Assembly: GCF_025465995.1 (NCBI RefSeq)
Contig: NZ_JANLNY010000017.1
Coordinates: 1-64,000, forward strand
Origin: Pseudomonas sp. 5P_3.1_Bac2
GTDB lineage: Bacteria; Pseudomonadota; Gammaproteobacteria; Pseudomonadales; Pseudomonadaceae
Direction of reading: 5' to 3'
Length of the DNA: 64,000 nt
The notes beneath the pieces are model-generated. The model had not been told where the DNA came from. It worked only from the letters and a program-made list of their open reading frames with translations, and ran no database searches. The stretch's first letter is position 1; the number at the start of each line of letters is the position of its first letter. This document shows, piece after piece, positions 24,587 through 40,866 of the stretch. The translations under genes and the position numbers were made by a program.

Positions 24587-25786
24587 TTAATCGGCCTGGC
24601 GACGCAGGAACGCAGGGATATCCAGATAATCCAGATCATCCTGTGGGTTTAGCTTCGCCGCTGTCGCTGCACCGCTGTGGCTCTGACGCTGCACAGTGGG
24701 GCGCTCGTAGTCTTTGTAGTTGACGTTGTTTTCGTTACGCACTGGAGCCGGGGCCGCTGTGCTCGCGCTAACACTGGCGCTGGCGGAAACCTGCATAGTG
24801 TTGTCGACGACTTTAACTGGCTTCTCAATGCGCGCACCCAGGCCAGTAGCGACTACAGTCACGTGCAGCTCATCGCGCATATCCGGATCGATCACGGTGC
24901 CGACCTTAACGGTGGCGTGGTCGGAAGCGAATTGTTCGATGATGTTACCTACGTCGGAGTACTCACCCAGAGACAGGTCAGGACCGGCGGTGATGTTCAC
25001 CAGAATGCCGCGCGCGCCCTGCAGATTGACGTCTTCCAGCAGTGGGTTGCGGATGGCCGCCTCGGTGGCTTCACGGGCGCGGTTCGGACCACTGGCGCAG
25101 CCAGTACCCATCATCGCCATGCCCATTTCGCTCATGACGGTTTTCACGTCAGCGAAGTCGACGTTGATCATGCCCGGACGTTTGATGATGTCGGAGATAC
25201 CGCGTACGGCACCGGACAGCACGTCGTCAGCCTTGGCAAAAGCCGACAGCAGGCTGGCGTCTTTGCCGAGGATGGTCAGCAGTTTTTCGTTAGGGATGGT
25301 GATCAGCGAGTCAACGCTTTCACTCAGCGCGCGGATGCCTTCATCGGCGATCTGCATACGCTTACGACCCTCGAACGGGAACGGACGCGTGACCACAGCC
25401 ACGGTCAGGATGCCCATTTCTTTGGCCACTTGGGCGATAACAGGAGCTGCACCGGTACCGGTACCGCCGCCCATGCCGGTGGTGATAAAGACCATATCGG
25501 TACCGGCCAATACTTCGGCGATACGCTCACGGTCTTCCATCGCCGCTTGGCGACCGACTTCCGGATTAGCACCGGCACCCAGGCCTTTGGTCACCGCAGT
25601 GCCCAATTGCAGGATGGTCCGCGCGCCAATGTTCTTCAGCGCTTGGGCATCGGTGTTGGCGCAGATGAACTCCACGCCTTCGATGTTATTTCTGGCCATA
25701 TGGTTAACGGCGTTACCGCCACCGCCGCCTACGCCAATGACTTTGATTACAGCACTCTGTGGTGCGCTATCTACGAGTTCAAACAT
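24587..25786 (-). CDS. ftsZ: Cell division GTPase FtsZ
   Basis: 399 residues. The tubulin homologue that forms the division ring. The GTP-binding signature [10 protein letters not shown] is at about 107-116, the T7-loop region NVDFADVK near 207, and a linker rich in Ala/Ser/Asn (about 320-380) leads to the conserved C-terminal peptide [15 protein letters not shown] that binds FtsA and ZipA. AGGAG stands 8 bases before the start. Last division gene of the dcw cluster, 44 bases after ftsA. Confidence 0.99.
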   Translation of the reverse strand: MFELVDSAPQSAVIKVIGVGGGGGNAVNHMARNNIEGVEFICANTDAQALKNIGARTILQLGTAVTKGLGAGANPEVGRQAAMEDRERIAEVLAGTDMVFITTGMGGGTGTGAAPVIAQVAKEMGILTVAVVTRPFPFEGRKRMQIADEGIRALSESVDSLITIPNEKLLTILGKDASLLSAFAKADDVLSGAVRGISDIIKRPGMINVDFADVKTVMSEMGMAMMGTGCASGPNRAREATEAAIRNPLLEDVNLQGARGILVNITAGPDLSLGEYSDVGNIIEQFASDHATVKVGTVIDPDMRDELHVTVVATGLGARIEKPVKVVDNTMQVSASASVSASTAAPAPVRNENNVNYKDYERPTVQRQSHSGAATAAKLNPQDDLDYLDIPAFLRRQAD

Positions 25787-25830
25787 GTCCCTCTCCTTTT
25801 TACTTTCTAGTTGTAACGCCTACTGCAAAA

Positions 25831-27078
25831 TCAGAAATTGCCCTGGACCCAGCGTTTCAGCCGCTCCAAAACAGGTTGTTTAACTTCATCGCTGTAGCTA
25901 CCGGGCACCGACATCGAGATACCGTCGGTTTGCTTCTGCAGGCCATACATCAACAGGCCTACACCGGTGGAATAAATTGGGTTACGCACAACATCGGCGA
26001 GACCGCGCACACCTTGCGGCAGGCCCAGGCGCACTGGCATGTGGAAGATTTCTTCGGCCAGTTCAATGGCGCCTTCCATCTTCGCGGTACCGCCCGTGAG
26101 GACGATGCCGGCCGGGATCAGGTCTTCATAACCGCTGCGGCGCAGCTCGCCCTGAATCAGGGTGAACAGCTCGTCGTAACGCGGCTCCACCACCTCAGCC
26201 AGGGACTGACGCGACAGGTCGCGCGGCGGACGATCGCCGACGCTCGGCACCTTGATGGTTTCGCCAGCACCGGCCAATTTGGCCAGGGCGCAGGCGTAAC
26301 GAATTTTGATTTCTTCGGCGTACTGAGTCGGTGTACGCAGGGCCATGGCGATATCGTTGGTGACTTGGTCGCCAGCAATTGGGATCACGGCGGTGTGGCG
26401 AATCGCGCCTTCGGTGAAGATGCAGATATCGGTAGTACCGCCACCGATATCGACCAGGCACACGCCCAGCTCTTTTTCGTCATCCGTCAGCACGGCGTAG
26501 GCCGAGGCCAGTTGCTCGAGGATGATGTCATCCACTTCAAGGCCGCAGCGGCGCACGCATTTCTCGATGTTTTGCGCAGCATTTACCGCACATGTGACCA
26601 CGTGCACCTTGGCCTCCAGACGTACACCCGACATCCCCAGCGGCTCGCGCACGCCTTCTTGGTTGTCGATCACGTAATCCTGCGGCAGGGTGTGCAGCAC
26701 GCGCTGATCCGAGGGAATGGCCACGGCTTGGGCCGCATCCAACACACGCTCAAGGTCAGCCTGGCTGACTTCACGATCACGGATAGCCACGATGCCGTGG
26801 CTGTTAAGGCTACGGATGTGGTTGCCGGCCACGCCGACAAAGGCCGAGTGAATCCGGCAGCCGGCCATCAGCTGCGCTTCTTCAACAGCGCGCTGGATCG
26901 ACTGCACGGTGGATTCAATATTGACCACCACGCCTTTCTTTAAGCCGCGCGACGGATGGGTGCCGATGCCAACCACTTCCAGTTGGCCATCCGCATTCAC
27001 TTCGCCGACCAAGGCCACTACCTTGGAAGTACCTATATCAAGGCCGACGATCATCTTGCCGCTCTGCACATTTGCCAT
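25831..27078 (-). CDS. ftsA: Cell division protein FtsA
   Basis: 415 residues. The actin-like protein that tethers FtsZ to the membrane. ATP-binding segments GLDIGTSKV (13-21), DIGGGTTDI (about 211-219) and VLTGGTAKMEG are visible, and the C-terminal amphipathic membrane-targeting helix is LERLKRWVQGNF. GGAGAAG precedes the start by about 9 bases. It lies 20 bases after ftsQ. Confidence 0.99.
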   Translation of the reverse strand: MANVQSGKMIVGLDIGTSKVVALVGEVNADGQLEVVGIGTHPSRGLKKGVVVNIESTVQSIQRAVEEAQLMAGCRIHSAFVGVAGNHIRSLNSHGIVAIRDREVSQADLERVLDAAQAVAIPSDQRVLHTLPQDYVIDNQEGVREPLGMSGVRLEAKVHVVTCAVNAAQNIEKCVRRCGLEVDDIILEQLASAYAVLTDDEKELGVCLVDIGGGTTDICIFTEGAIRHTAVIPIAGDQVTNDIAMALRTPTQYAEEIKIRYACALAKLAGAGETIKVPSVGDRPPRDLSRQSLAEVVEPRYDELFTLIQGELRRSGYEDLIPAGIVLTGGTAKMEGAIELAEEIFHMPVRLGLPQGVRGLADVVRNPIYSTGVGLLMYGLQKQTDGISMSVPGSYSDEVKQPVLERLKRWVQGNF

Positions 27079-27098
27079 GGCTAATTTCTTCTCCTAAA

Positions 27099-27962
27099 TC
27101 ACTGCACTGCAGCGGGTTTAAGCGCTGCGGGCGCCGTCGGTTCACGCCAAGCCACGGCCAGGCCGTTGCTGTAACGCAGATCGATGCGCGCAATATTCGC
27201 TTGTTGCTCTTTTAAGGCCTTGTCATAAATGGCCGTGAAACGTCGCATCTTTTCCACCAGGTGATCGCGGCCTAACAGCAGCTCGATGCCCTGTCCGGTG
27301 GAGAGGAACCAACTGCCGCGCTCACGCAGTTCCAGGCGCGCAATGGAGAAACCCATTGGCCGCAGCATCTGGCTGAGCACCTGGTATTGCTGCATCACCC
27401 GCTGCTGTGCGCGCTTAGGCCCGTACAACTGCGGCAGATGCTGGTAGTTGGCCAACTCTTGCGGAGCGAAGGCGCCGCCTTGGTTATTCAACAGTGCCTC
27501 ATCACCCCAGCGGGCAATCGGCAATTGCTCTTCTAAACGCACCACCAGCTGATCCGGCCACACGCGGCGTACCTGGGCATTGGCAATCCACGGCATTTGC
27601 TCCAGCTCGTGGCGCAGCCCCGTCAGGTCAACACTGAAGAAGCTGGTCGCGGCATACGGCGCAATGCGCTGCTGCACCGCTTGCTGGTTGACGTAACTCA
27701 AATCGCCCTCAACGCTGATCTTGGAGATCGGCTGATCGGCATAGGGCAGCGCCCGTAACGACAACTCATAGGTGCCGTAACCCAAACCAATCAACAGCAG
27801 CGGCCAGGTCAGATGACGCAGCCAAGCGAAGCTGGTTTTCGGCATACTCACCCGCCGCGCCAGCGGTTCCTTGGCCACCAGGCGGCTGGCGCCGCGCTGC
27901 GCAGGCTTACCGCGCAGCGGTGCGCGATTGGAGCCTGACGGGTGACGTAGGGAGGCGTTCAT
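27099..27962 (-). CDS. ftsQ: Cell division protein FtsQ
   Basis: 287 residues. A bitopic membrane protein of the FtsQBL complex. A basic cytoplasmic N-terminus (1-48) is followed by a membrane segment at about 49-68 ([19 protein letters not shown]), a POTRA domain opening [18 protein letters not shown], and the beta domain containing [29 protein letters not shown] lies 7 bases before the ATG, inside the end of ddlB. The gap to ddlB is 3 bases. Confidence 0.97.
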   Translation of the reverse strand: MNASLRHPSGSNRAPLRGKPAQRGASRLVAKEPLARRVSMPKTSFAWLRHLTWPLLLIGLGYGTYELSLRALPYADQPISKISVEGDLSYVNQQAVQQRIAPYAATSFFSVDLTGLRHELEQMPWIANAQVRRVWPDQLVVRLEEQLPIARWGDEALLNNQGGAFAPQELANYQHLPQLYGPKRAQQRVMQQYQVLSQMLRPMGFSIARLELRERGSWFLSTGQGIELLLGRDHLVEKMRRFTAIYDKALKEQQANIARIDLRYSNGLAVAWREPTAPAALKPAAVQ

Positions 27963-27965
27963 GAG

Positions 27966-30353
<2,388 letters not shown>

Positions 30354-30361
<8 letters not shown>

Positions 30362-31424
30362 GGGCCACCTCCAAGCAAATGTCGACCACGCTGTGGGTGG
30401 CTTCAGGCTTGGCCAAACGACGGGCCGTCTCAGCCATAGTGTTTAGTTGTGCGGGGTGCATCAAAACCTCAGTCAGCTGCGCGGCCAGCGTGGCGGCGTC
30501 AGTGGAGCGTTGCGGCAGCAGAACGGCGGCGCCTTCGCTGGCCAAATAAGCGGCATTACGGGTTTGGTGATCATCGATCGCATGGGGCAGCGGCACTAAA
30601 AATGCCGGCAGGCCCGCAGCGGCCAATTCACTGACAGTCAGGGCGCCGGCGCGGCACACGACCAGATCCGCCTCGGCATAGGCCTTGGCCATGTCTTGGA
30701 TAAAGGGCGCCACTTCGGCCTGCACCGCCACTTCGCGATAGCGCTCAGCGGTGATCTGCGCGTGTTGTTTACCGGCCTGATGGAATACATGTGGGCGCAG
30801 CTCTGGCGCGACCAAGGCCAGCGCCTGGGGCAGCAATTTATTCAGCGGCTCAGCACCCAGACTTCCGCCCAATACCAGCAGGCGAGGCTGACGCTGCTGC
30901 AGAGCGGCGCGCGGCTGGCTCAAGAACAACTCAGGGCGCACCGGGTTACCGGTGGTGCGGCGTTTGTCGCTGGCGGCGAAGGTATTCGGGAACGCCTCGC
31001 ACACCCGGCTGGCAAAGCGCAGCAGGCTGCGGTTAGCGGTGCCAGCCACGGCATTTTGCTCATGGATAATCAACGGCGCGCCGTGCAGCCAAGCAGCCAA
31101 GCCACCCGGACCAGTCACATAACCGCCCATACCGAGCACGCAGACTGGCTGCAGCTCACGAACAATCTTGCGCGCCTGCCACAGGGCTTTCAGCAACTGC
31201 AACGGCGCTTTAAGCAGGGACAGTTTGCTCTTGCCGCGCAGGCCAGTGACATCAATCAGATGCAGCGGTAAACCAGCCGCCGGCACCAATTCATTCTCGA
31301 TGCCACGCGGCGTGCCTAACCAGTGCACGCTATAGCCACGGGCTTGGAACTCACGGGCACAGGCCAGTGCGGGGAACACGTGTCCACCAGTACCACCGGC
31401 CATGATCAGGACGTTAGCGCCCAT
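30354..31424 (-). CDS. murG: UDP-GlcNAc:lipid I transferase MurG
   Basis: 356 residues. A peripheral membrane glycosyltransferase that makes lipid II. The lipid-binding loop [10 protein letters not shown] is at 10-19, and the donor-binding region has [12 protein letters not shown] and [25 protein letters not shown]. The ATG with AAGGAGGT 5 bases upstream was chosen over an in-frame ATG 21 codons earlier. Its first 11 bases overlap the end of ftsW. Confidence 0.98.
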
Positions 31425-32646
31425 GGCGCACCTCCTTGGCCGGTTGCACATCAAAGAAATCTTCTTCTTTAAATTCCACTTCAGCACTGCCTAACTGGGT
31501 ACGGCGCTCCCACTCGATGCGCAGCAGCATGGCCAGGCACACGCAGCAGATCACCAGAGAGCTGCCGCCGTAACTCAAAAATGGCAGGGTCAGACCTTTA
31601 GTCGGCAGGCGACCGATGTTCACGCCAATATTGATCAGGATCTGCCCGACCCACAAAAACGACAGGCCATAGGCCAAATAAGCCGAGAAGTACTGCTTGG
31701 ATTTTTCCGCCCACAGGCCGATGTACAGGCCGCGCACGCTGACGAAGATAAACAGCGCCACGGTCAGCAGCGCGCCGACCATGCCGAGCTCCTCGGCCAG
31801 TACCGAGAACACAAAGTCGGTGTGTGCTTCAGGCAGGTAGAACTGCTTCTGCACACTGTTGCCCAGCCCCACGCCGAGCCACTCGCCACGGCCAAAGGCG
31901 ATCAACGCCTGACTCAGCTGATAGCCTGCGCCGTATTGGTCGGCCCAAGGGTCGACGAAGTTGGTCAGTCGTTGCAGGCGATAGGATTGGCTGGTCATTA
32001 CCAGCACACCAGCGCCCAACACGGCCAAGCCCAGCGGGATAAAACGCACCAGGTTAATGCCGCCCAAGAACAACATGGCAATCGAAGCGCCGAACAGCAC
32101 CACGGTGGCGCCGAAGTCCGGCTCACCGAGCAGCAACACGGCGATGGGCGCCAGCACGGCCAGTGGTTTAAGGAAGCCACTGAGTTTCTCGCGCACTTCC
32201 ACTTGGCGGCGGACCATGTAGCCGGCGAGGAACATCACCGTGAAGACCTTGGCCAACTCCGAAGGCTGCAAGTTGAAGAAGCCGAAGCCAATCCAGCGCT
32301 TGGCGCCGTTAACCTCACGGCCAATGCCCGGGATCAGCACCAGTGCCAGCAACACCACCGCCATCAACATCAGCTTGGTGCTGTGCTTCTGCCAGGTAGC
32401 CATCGGCACCAGCAGGGTCAGCAAACCGGCACCCAGGCCCAGCGCCACATAGATGATGTGGCGAATCAAGTAGTACAGCGGATTACCCGTCTGCGCCGCG
32501 GCTACCTCAGTGGAAGCCGAAGCGATCATCACCAGCCCCAAGCCGAGCAGGCCCAGGCAGCCGGCCAGCATCGGAAAGTCGACATCGGCGGCACGGGGGC
32601 TACGCAGCGGTGATGGAGCGGCGAGTAGACGGGCGAGAAGTTTCAC
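31414..32646 (-). CDS. ftsW: Lipid II polymerase FtsW (SEDS family)
   Basis: 410 residues, about ten membrane segments. The septal peptidoglycan glycosyltransferase that works with FtsI. Family features are GIGREVNGAKRWIGFGFFNLQPSELAK in the middle and LPTKGLTLPFLSYGGSS toward the end, with a cytoplasmic C-terminal tail. Start is GTG, in a GTGA overlap with the murD stop. Confidence 0.97.
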   Translation of the reverse strand: MKLLARLLAAPSPLRSPRAADVDFPMLAGCLGLLGLGLVMIASASTEVAAAQTGNPLYYLIRHIIYVALGLGAGLLTLLVPMATWQKHSTKLMLMAVVLLALVLIPGIGREVNGAKRWIGFGFFNLQPSELAKVFTVMFLAGYMVRRQVEVREKLSGFLKPLAVLAPIAVLLLGEPDFGATVVLFGASIAMLFLGGINLVRFIPLGLAVLGAGVLVMTSQSYRLQRLTNFVDPWADQYGAGYQLSQALIAFGRGEWLGVGLGNSVQKQFYLPEAHTDFVFSVLAEELGMVGALLTVALFIFVSVRGLYIGLWAEKSKQYFSAYLAYGLSFLWVGQILINIGVNIGRLPTKGLTLPFLSYGGSSLVICCVCLAMLLRIEWERRTQLGSAEVEFKEEDFFDVQPAKEVRHGR

Positions 32647-33989
32647 TTAAGGCCCTCCACAGCTTGGGCGAACAGCTGTCCGCGTTGCTCGAAGTTTTTA
32701 AACATATCCAGGCTCGCGCAGGCCGGCGACAGCAGCACCGCATCGCCGCGCTGAGCCAGCTCAGCACTGCGCTGTACCGCTTCTTCCAGAGTGCTGACGC
32801 GAATCAGCTCGCTGGCACCGGCCAAGGCTTGGGCCAACAGCTCAGCGTCACGCCCCAGCAGAATCACCGCGCGGCAGAACTTCGCCACCGGCGCTTTAAG
32901 AGCCGAGAAGTCCGCGCCTTTGCCATCGCCACCGGCGATCAGCACCAGCTTGCCGTCGATATCCGCGCCTAGGCCTTCGATGGCCGCCAAGGCGGCACCG
33001 ACGTTGGTGGCTTTGGAGTCGTCGTAGTAACTCACTCCGGCGCGCTCACGCAGCCACTGGCAGCGATGAGGCAAGCCGGCGAAATTGCGCAGCGCTTCGA
33101 GCATCGGCTCACAAGGCAGGCCCACGGCATGGCCCAAAGCCAAGGCCGCCAGGGCATTAGCTTGGTTATGTGCACCGCGAATTTTCAACTCACGCACTGG
33201 CAGCAAAGCGGCGAACTGATAACCCAGGTACTTCTCACCGTGTTCTTCGAGCAGGCCAAAGCGGTTGAAGTCCGGCTTGCCCAGCCCAAACAGCGTGACC
33301 GGCACATCGTCGCCCAACAGCGGCCGCGACAGCGCGTCGTCAGCATTTATCACCACCTGCTTGGCGCCACGGAAGATGCGGTGTTTGGCCAGGTGATAGG
33401 CCTGCAGATCGGCGTAGCGATCCATATGGTCTTCGCTGATATTCAGGCAAGTCGCCACTTGCGCGTTCAGGCTGTGGGTGGTTTCCAGCTGGAAGCTGGA
33501 CAGTTCCAGCACATACAACTCGACGTCATCACCCAGCAGATCCAGGGCCGGGGTACCCAAGTTGCCGCCCACGGCTACTTTTTTGCCGGCCGCCGCCGCC
33601 ATTTCACCGACCAAGGTGGTCACGGTGCTTTTCGCGTTGGAGCCGGTGATAGCCACGATCGGCGCTTTGGCGTAACGGGCAAACAGATCGATATCGCCAC
33701 TGAGCTTAACGCCCCGCGCAGCCGCCGCTTGCAGCGCTGGGGTGGCGATGGCCAAACCAGGGCTGACTAACAGCTCTTGAGCACGGCAGAGGAACTCCAC
33801 ATCCAGCTCGCCACAGCGCACCTCAACCTGCGGGTACTGGTCACGCAAGGTGCTCAGCTCCGGCGGGTTGGCGCGCGTGTCGACCACGGCAAAAGGCAGG
33901 CCCTGGCGCGCTAAGAAGCGCACAAGGGACATACCGCTCTTGCCGAGGCCGACAACGATGCGCATGTGGTCTGATGCGATCAAACTCAT
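32643..33989 (-). CDS. murD: UDP-MurNAc-L-alanine--D-glutamate ligase
   Basis: 448 residues. It adds D-Glu to UDP-MurNAc-L-Ala. N-terminal VVGLGKSGMSLVRFL at about 12-26, ATP loop AITGSNAKSTVTTLVGEM near 113-130, and YYDDSKATNVGAALAA near 318 are diagnostic. It lies 7 bases after mraY and overlaps ftsW. Confidence 0.98.
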   Translation of the reverse strand: MSLIASDHMRIVVGLGKSGMSLVRFLARQGLPFAVVDTRANPPELSTLRDQYPQVEVRCGELDVEFLCRAQELLVSPGLAIATPALQAAAARGVKLSGDIDLFARYAKAPIVAITGSNAKSTVTTLVGEMAAAAGKKVAVGGNLGTPALDLLGDDVELYVLELSSFQLETTHSLNAQVATCLNISEDHMDRYADLQAYHLAKHRIFRGAKQVVINADDALSRPLLGDDVPVTLFGLGKPDFNRFGLLEEHGEKYLGYQFAALLPVRELKIRGAHNQANALAALALGHAVGLPCEPMLEALRNFAGLPHRCQWLRERAGVSYYDDSKATNVGAALAAIEGLGADIDGKLVLIAGGDGKGADFSALKAPVAKFCRAVILLGRDAELLAQALAGASELIRVSTLEEAVQRSAELAQRGDAVLLSPACASLDMFKNFEQRGQLFAQAVEGLK

Positions 33990-33996
33990 GGATTCC

Positions 33997-35079
33997 TCAA
34001 CGCAGTTTCAAGGTAGCTAGGCCGATCAGCACCAAAATCACGGTGATGATCCAGAAACGCACAATCACCCGTGGTTCGGGCCAGCCTTTCAATTCAAAGT
34101 GGTGGTGGATCGGCGCCATGCGGAACACGCGCTTGCCGGTCAGCTTGAAGCTGGCCACCTGGATAATCACCGACAGGGTCTCGACCACGAAGATGCCGCC
34201 CATGATGAACAGCACGATCTCCTGACGGACCACCACGGCGATGGTGCCCAGCGCAGCACCCAAGGCCAGTGCGCCGACGTCACCCATAAAGACTTGGGCC
34301 GGATAGGTGTTGAACCACAGAAAGCCCAGACCGGCGCCAACCAACGCGGCGCAGAATACGATCAGCTCGCCGGAACCCGGCACATAAGGGATAAACAGGT
34401 ATTCGGCGAACTTAATGTTGCCCGACAGGTAGCAGAAGATGCCCAGTGCGCCGCCGACCAATACGGTCGGCAGAATGGCCAGGCCATCGAGGCCGTCGGT
34501 GAGGTTCACGGCGTTGCTCGAACCTACGATGACGAAGTAAGTCAGCACCACAAAGCCCACGCCCAGCGGCAGGCTGAAGTCTTTGATCATGGGCAGAATC
34601 AGGCTGGTTTCCACCGGCGTTTGCGCAGTCAGAAACAGAAACAGCGCCGCGCCCAAACCAAACACCGACTGCCAGAAATACTTCCAACGGCTCGGCAGAC
34701 CACGGGAGTTCTTCTCGATGACTTTGCGGTAGTCATCCACCCAACCGATGGCGCCGAACAGCAGGGTCACGGCCAGCACCACCCACACATAGCGGTTAGT
34801 CAGGTCAGCCCAGAGCAAGGTGCTGACGGCAATGGCGGTGAGGATCAGGGCGCCGCCCATGGTCGGCGTGCCTTTCTTCGACAGGTGCGACTGCGGCCCG
34901 TCGTTGCGCACAGCTTGGCCAATCTGGCGATTCTGCAGGGTGCGAATCATCCACGGGCCGAGGCACAGGGCCAGGGACAGCGCGGTCAGTACACTGAGGA
35001 TGCCGCGTAGTGTCAGGTACTGAAACACTGCGAAAGCCTTGTGAAACTGTTGCAGGTATTCGGCCAGCAGCAGCAGCAT
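33997..35079 (-). CDS. mraY: Phospho-N-acetylmuramoyl-pentapeptide transferase MraY
   Basis: 360 residues, equal to the E. coli enzyme, with about ten membrane segments. It moves phospho-MurNAc-pentapeptide to undecaprenyl phosphate (lipid I). The [12 protein letters not shown] segment (about 65-76), the DDYRK aspartates, [13 protein letters not shown] and the C-terminal [11 protein letters not shown] are all present. The ATG overlaps the murF stop by one base (TAATG); an in-frame codon 9 residues upstream was not used. Confidence 0.98.
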   Translation of the reverse strand: MLLLLAEYLQQFHKAFAVFQYLTLRGILSVLTALSLALCLGPWMIRTLQNRQIGQAVRNDGPQSHLSKKGTPTMGGALILTAIAVSTLLWADLTNRYVWVVLAVTLLFGAIGWVDDYRKVIEKNSRGLPSRWKYFWQSVFGLGAALFLFLTAQTPVETSLILPMIKDFSLPLGVGFVVLTYFVIVGSSNAVNLTDGLDGLAILPTVLVGGALGIFCYLSGNIKFAEYLFIPYVPGSGELIVFCAALVGAGLGFLWFNTYPAQVFMGDVGALALGAALGTIAVVVRQEIVLFIMGGIFVVETLSVIIQVASFKLTGKRVFRMAPIHHHFELKGWPEPRVIVRFWIITVILVLIGLATLKLR

Positions 35080-36449
35080 TAATGCATCTCCCCGGATGTG
35101 CCACACAGCGCGGCGACGACTTTCTCCATCGCCGCACTGCGTGAGCCTTTAATAAGAATGGTGGTGTCACTCGGCTCTTGATGCAGAGCCGCGATTAGAG
35201 TGTTTTGATCGACAAAGTGCCGTGCGCCGGCAGCAAATTCTTCGACGGCAAACTTCATCAGCGGGCCGACGGCGTATAGCGCGTCCACTTTGCCCTTGGC
35301 GTAGCTGCCAACCTGGCGATGGCCAGACTCAGCCCAGGCGCCCAGCTCACCGATATCACCCAGCACCAGCACGGTACGCCCGGGGAAACCGGCAAGGATA
35401 TCGATAGCCGCGCACACCGAAGCCGGATTGGCGTTGTAGCTGTCGTCAATCACGCGCAAACCGCTGCCAGTCAACTGCGCAGCAGCACGACCTTTAACCG
35501 CCTGCACGGCTTCAAGACCGGCTTTAATCCCAGCGAGGCTGACATCCAGCGCTAAGGCGGCAGTGGCAGCGGCCAAGGCATTGGCGACGTTATGCTCACC
35601 GAGCAAATTGAGTTGAATGCGTGTCTGACCAGCAGCGCTGTGCAAGGTAAAGGCCGAGCAACCGCGGGCATCACGCTGCAAATCGCTGGCATAGACGTCA
35701 GCGTCTGAGTTAGTCAGAGCGAAGCTGTGCACCTGCGCCGCCCCAGCGCGCTGCTGCCAGGTGGCGAAGGCCTTGTCATCCAGGTTGAGCACGGCCACGC
35801 CGCGCGCATCCAAGCCCTGGAGAATCTCGCCCTTGGCCTCGACGATTTTTTCCGGCCCGCCAAACTCACCGACATGGGCGCTGCCGGCATTATTGATAAG
35901 GGCCACTTGCGGCTGGGTCAGGGCGACTGTGTAGGCGATTTCACCGACATGGTTGGCGCCCAACTCGATCACCCCGGCGACATGCTCAGGTGCCAGTTCG
36001 AGCAAGGTCAGCGGCGCGCCGAGATCATTATTCAGGTTGCCCCGGGTGGCCAATACCGGACCGTTAAGACCCGCGCGCAGGATACTGGCGAGCAGCTCTT
36101 TAACGGTGGTCTTGCCGCTGGAGCCGGTGATCGCCACCAGCGGTGCGTTGAAGGCTTGGCGGTTCAGCGCGCCTAATTGCCCCAAGGCCAGGCGGGTGTC
36201 GGCGACCAGCAGTTGCGGCAGATCGACACCCGCCACGTGGCGCTCGACCAAGGCAGCGACAGCCCCTTTGGCCTGCACCTCCGCCAGGTAGTTATGGCCA
36301 TCGAAGTTCGGGCCACTGAGTGCAATAAACAACTGCCCCGGTGCAATCGCCCGGCTGTCAGTGCTCACCGCACTAAAGGCCACGTCGGCACCGAGTACCT
36401 GGGCGTGCAGGGCGCTGGCCACTTGCGACAACCGCAATGCTTTAAGCAT
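35079..36449 (-). CDS. murF: UDP-MurNAc-tripeptide--D-alanyl-D-alanine ligase
   Basis: 456 residues. It adds D-Ala-D-Ala to the UDP-MurNAc tripeptide. ATP loop [15 protein letters not shown] is near 104-118 and [15 protein letters not shown] near 318. Its start ATG ([16 protein letters not shown]) lies inside the last codons of murE (8-base overlap); an upstream in-frame extension of 46 residues is shadow sequence within murE. Confidence 0.98.
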   Translation of the reverse strand: MLKALRLSQVASALHAQVLGADVAFSAVSTDSRAIAPGQLFIALSGPNFDGHNYLAEVQAKGAVAALVERHVAGVDLPQLLVADTRLALGQLGALNRQAFNAPLVAITGSSGKTTVKELLASILRAGLNGPVLATRGNLNNDLGAPLTLLELAPEHVAGVIELGANHVGEIAYTVALTQPQVALINNAGSAHVGEFGGPEKIVEAKGEILQGLDARGVAVLNLDDKAFATWQQRAGAAQVHSFALTNSDADVYASDLQRDARGCSAFTLHSAAGQTRIQLNLLGEHNVANALAAATAALALDVSLAGIKAGLEAVQAVKGRAAAQLTGSGLRVIDDSYNANPASVCAAIDILAGFPGRTVLVLGDIGELGAWAESGHRQVGSYAKGKVDALYAVGPLMKFAVEEFAAGARHFVDQNTLIAALHQEPSDTTILIKGSRSAAMEKVVAALCGTSGEMH

Positions 36450-37904
36450 GGGCAGCCCCCCATGCAGCCAGGGCATTAGTCGCCTCGAGCAGATCCGAGA
36501 AAGCTTGGCGCTCGCCGTTGATTTCCTGGTAGTCCTCATGGCCCTTGCCGGCCAACACCAGCACATCATCGGCGCTGGCACTGGCAATCAGCTGGGCGAT
36601 GGCCTGGCCGCGACCATGGACAAACTGCACCTGCTCAGGCGCGCTGAAGCCTGTGCGGATATCCGCGAAAATGACTTGCGGCTGCTCGGTACGCGGATTG
36701 TCGTCGGTGACCAGCACGGCATCGGCCAGACGCTCAACCACCGCGGCCATCAGCGGCCGTTTACCGGCGTCACGATCGCCACCACAGCCAAACAAGCACT
36801 GCAGACGACCTTTAACGTGGGGGCGCAGCGCTTGCAGCACTTGCTCCAAGGCATCCGGCGTGTGGGCGTAATCCACTACAACCAGAGGCTGGCCATGGCC
36901 ACCGAGGCGCTGCATACGGCCAACCGGGCCTTGCAATTTAGGCAGCACACTGAGGATTTCATCCAGCGGGTAGTCCAAACCCAACAATGCGCCGACGACC
37001 GCCAGCAAGTTGCTCAGGTTAAAGCGGCCGAGCAAAGCACTGTGCAAGCTGCCTTCGCCACGGGGCGTGACTAGGGTGGCGCGCACACCGTGCTCATCGA
37101 ACTGTGCATCGCGGCAGTACAGATAGGCTGCGCTGTCTTGCAGGCTATAGCTGAGCAATTGCGAATCATGGTCGGCGCCAGCCAGTTCACGACCAAACGC
37201 GTCATCGATATTGATCACCCGGCAACGCAGGCTCGGCCAGGCGAACAGGGCCGCCTTGGCCTCGGCATAGGCCTGCATCGAACCGTGGTAGTCGAGGTGA
37301 TCGCGGGACAGATTGGTCAGCACCGCCACATCAAATTCGAGGGCAGCGACACGGCCCTGATGCAAGCCATGGGACGACACTTCCATGGCTACGGCGCGGG
37401 CACCGGCGCTTTTCAATTCAGCCAGGGTGGCTTGCACACCGACGGGATCAGGCGTGGTGTGGCGCCCTTGTTCAAGGGCGTTATAAAAACCATTGCCCAA
37501 GGTGCCAACGATGCCGCATGGCTCACCGAGTAAATCCAAGGCCTGCGCCAGCAGTTGGCTGACACTGGTTTTACCGTTGGTGCCCGTGATACCTACTAAG
37601 CGCAGGCCACGGCTCGGCTCGCCATAGAAGCGCCCGGCAATAGCCGACAGCTGCTGGGCCAAACCTTTAACTGGGATCAGCTCCGCGCTGTGCGCGGTCA
37701 TGGTCGCCGCACCTTCAGCTTCAAAGGCCACAGCGGCAGCGCCACGGGCAATTGCGTCGCTGATATGCACCCGACCGTCTTGCTGAGTACCGGGCACGGC
37801 CAGAAACAAATCACCGGGGCGCACTTTGCGGCTGTCCAACGTCAGTTCGCGGATCAGCGCGCTACTCGAGGCCTGGGGCAGTAGTTGATTCAGTGGCATT
37901 GGCA

Positions 37905-37905
<1 letters not shown>
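36442..37905 (-). CDS. murE: UDP-MurNAc-tripeptide synthetase MurE
   Basis: 487 residues. It adds the third stem residue. ATP loop GITGTNGKTSVSQLLAQ is near 106-122. The motif DNPRTE near 400 is the one associated with meso-diaminopimelate specificity, as expected of a Gram-negative. The ATG overlaps the ftsI stop by one base (TGATG); a second ATG two codons later is possible. Confidence 0.98.
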
Positions 37906-39918
<2,013 letters not shown>

Positions 39919-39922
<4 letters not shown>

Positions 39923-40866
39923 CGGAGTTTCTCCGCAATGCGCATGACCGCGCTGCGCGAGCGCGGGTTGGCTTGCAACTCGGCTTCGCTGGCGAACACG
40001 GGCTTACCAATCAGTTTCAGGCGCGGCTCGAAGGCCTTGGGGATGATCGGCAGGTCGCGGGGCAACTTGTCCATCTCGCCTTTGGCGTGCTTGCGCATAA
40101 AGAGTTTGACGATGCGGTCTTCCAGGGAGTGGAAGCTGATCACCACCAGACGCCCGCCGACCTCAAGGTTATCCAGCGCCGCATCGAGGCCGCGCTGCAA
40201 ATCACCGAGCTCGTTATTGACATGGATGCGCAGACCTTGGAAGGCACGAGTCGCCGGATTCTTGCCTTTTTCCCAAGCGGGGTTGGCCACGGTCAGCACT
40301 TGCGCCAGATCGGCGGTACGCTCAAAGGGCTGTTCTTCGCGGCGCTGCACCACGGCGCGCGCCATGCGCTTGGCAAAGCGCTCTTCGCCGTACTCTTTAA
40401 AGACTCGAGCGATTTCTTCTTCCGGCGCCTGGGCGATGAACTGGGCGGCACTGACCCCGGCATCCGGGTTCATGCGCATATCCAACGGGCCATCATGCAG
40501 AAAGCTAAAGCCGCGGGCCGCGTCGTCCAATTGCGGCGAGGACACGCCCAAGTCAAGCAGAATGCCGCTTAGACGGCCATTCAGGTCGCGCTGCGCGAGC
40601 TCATCGGCCAGCTCGGCAAAGCTACGCTGCACAACGACAAAGCGGCCGTCTTCGGCCGCCAAGGTATTGCCAGTTGCAATCGCCAGTGGGTCTTTATCAA
40701 ACCCGAGCAGCTGCCCTCCGCCGCCGAGCTTCTGCAAGATCAATCGGCTGTGCCCGCCGCGGCCGAAAGTGCCGTCGACATAGACCCCATCGCCGCGCAG
40801 CGCCAACCCCTCGACAGCCTCGTCGAGAAGTACGGTTATATGGCGAAAGCTGCTGGTCATAGTCAC
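39919..40866 (-). CDS. rsmH: 16S rRNA (cytosine1402-N4)-methyltransferase
   Basis: 315 residues (formerly MraW). It methylates C1402 of 16S rRNA using S-adenosylmethionine. [13 protein letters not shown] begins at residue 9 and the SAM-binding region [16 protein letters not shown] follows; the C-terminal half has [14 protein letters not shown]. The GTG chosen overlaps the mraZ stop (GTGA); an ATG two codons later is equally possible, and neither has a clear ribosome site. Confidence 0.96.
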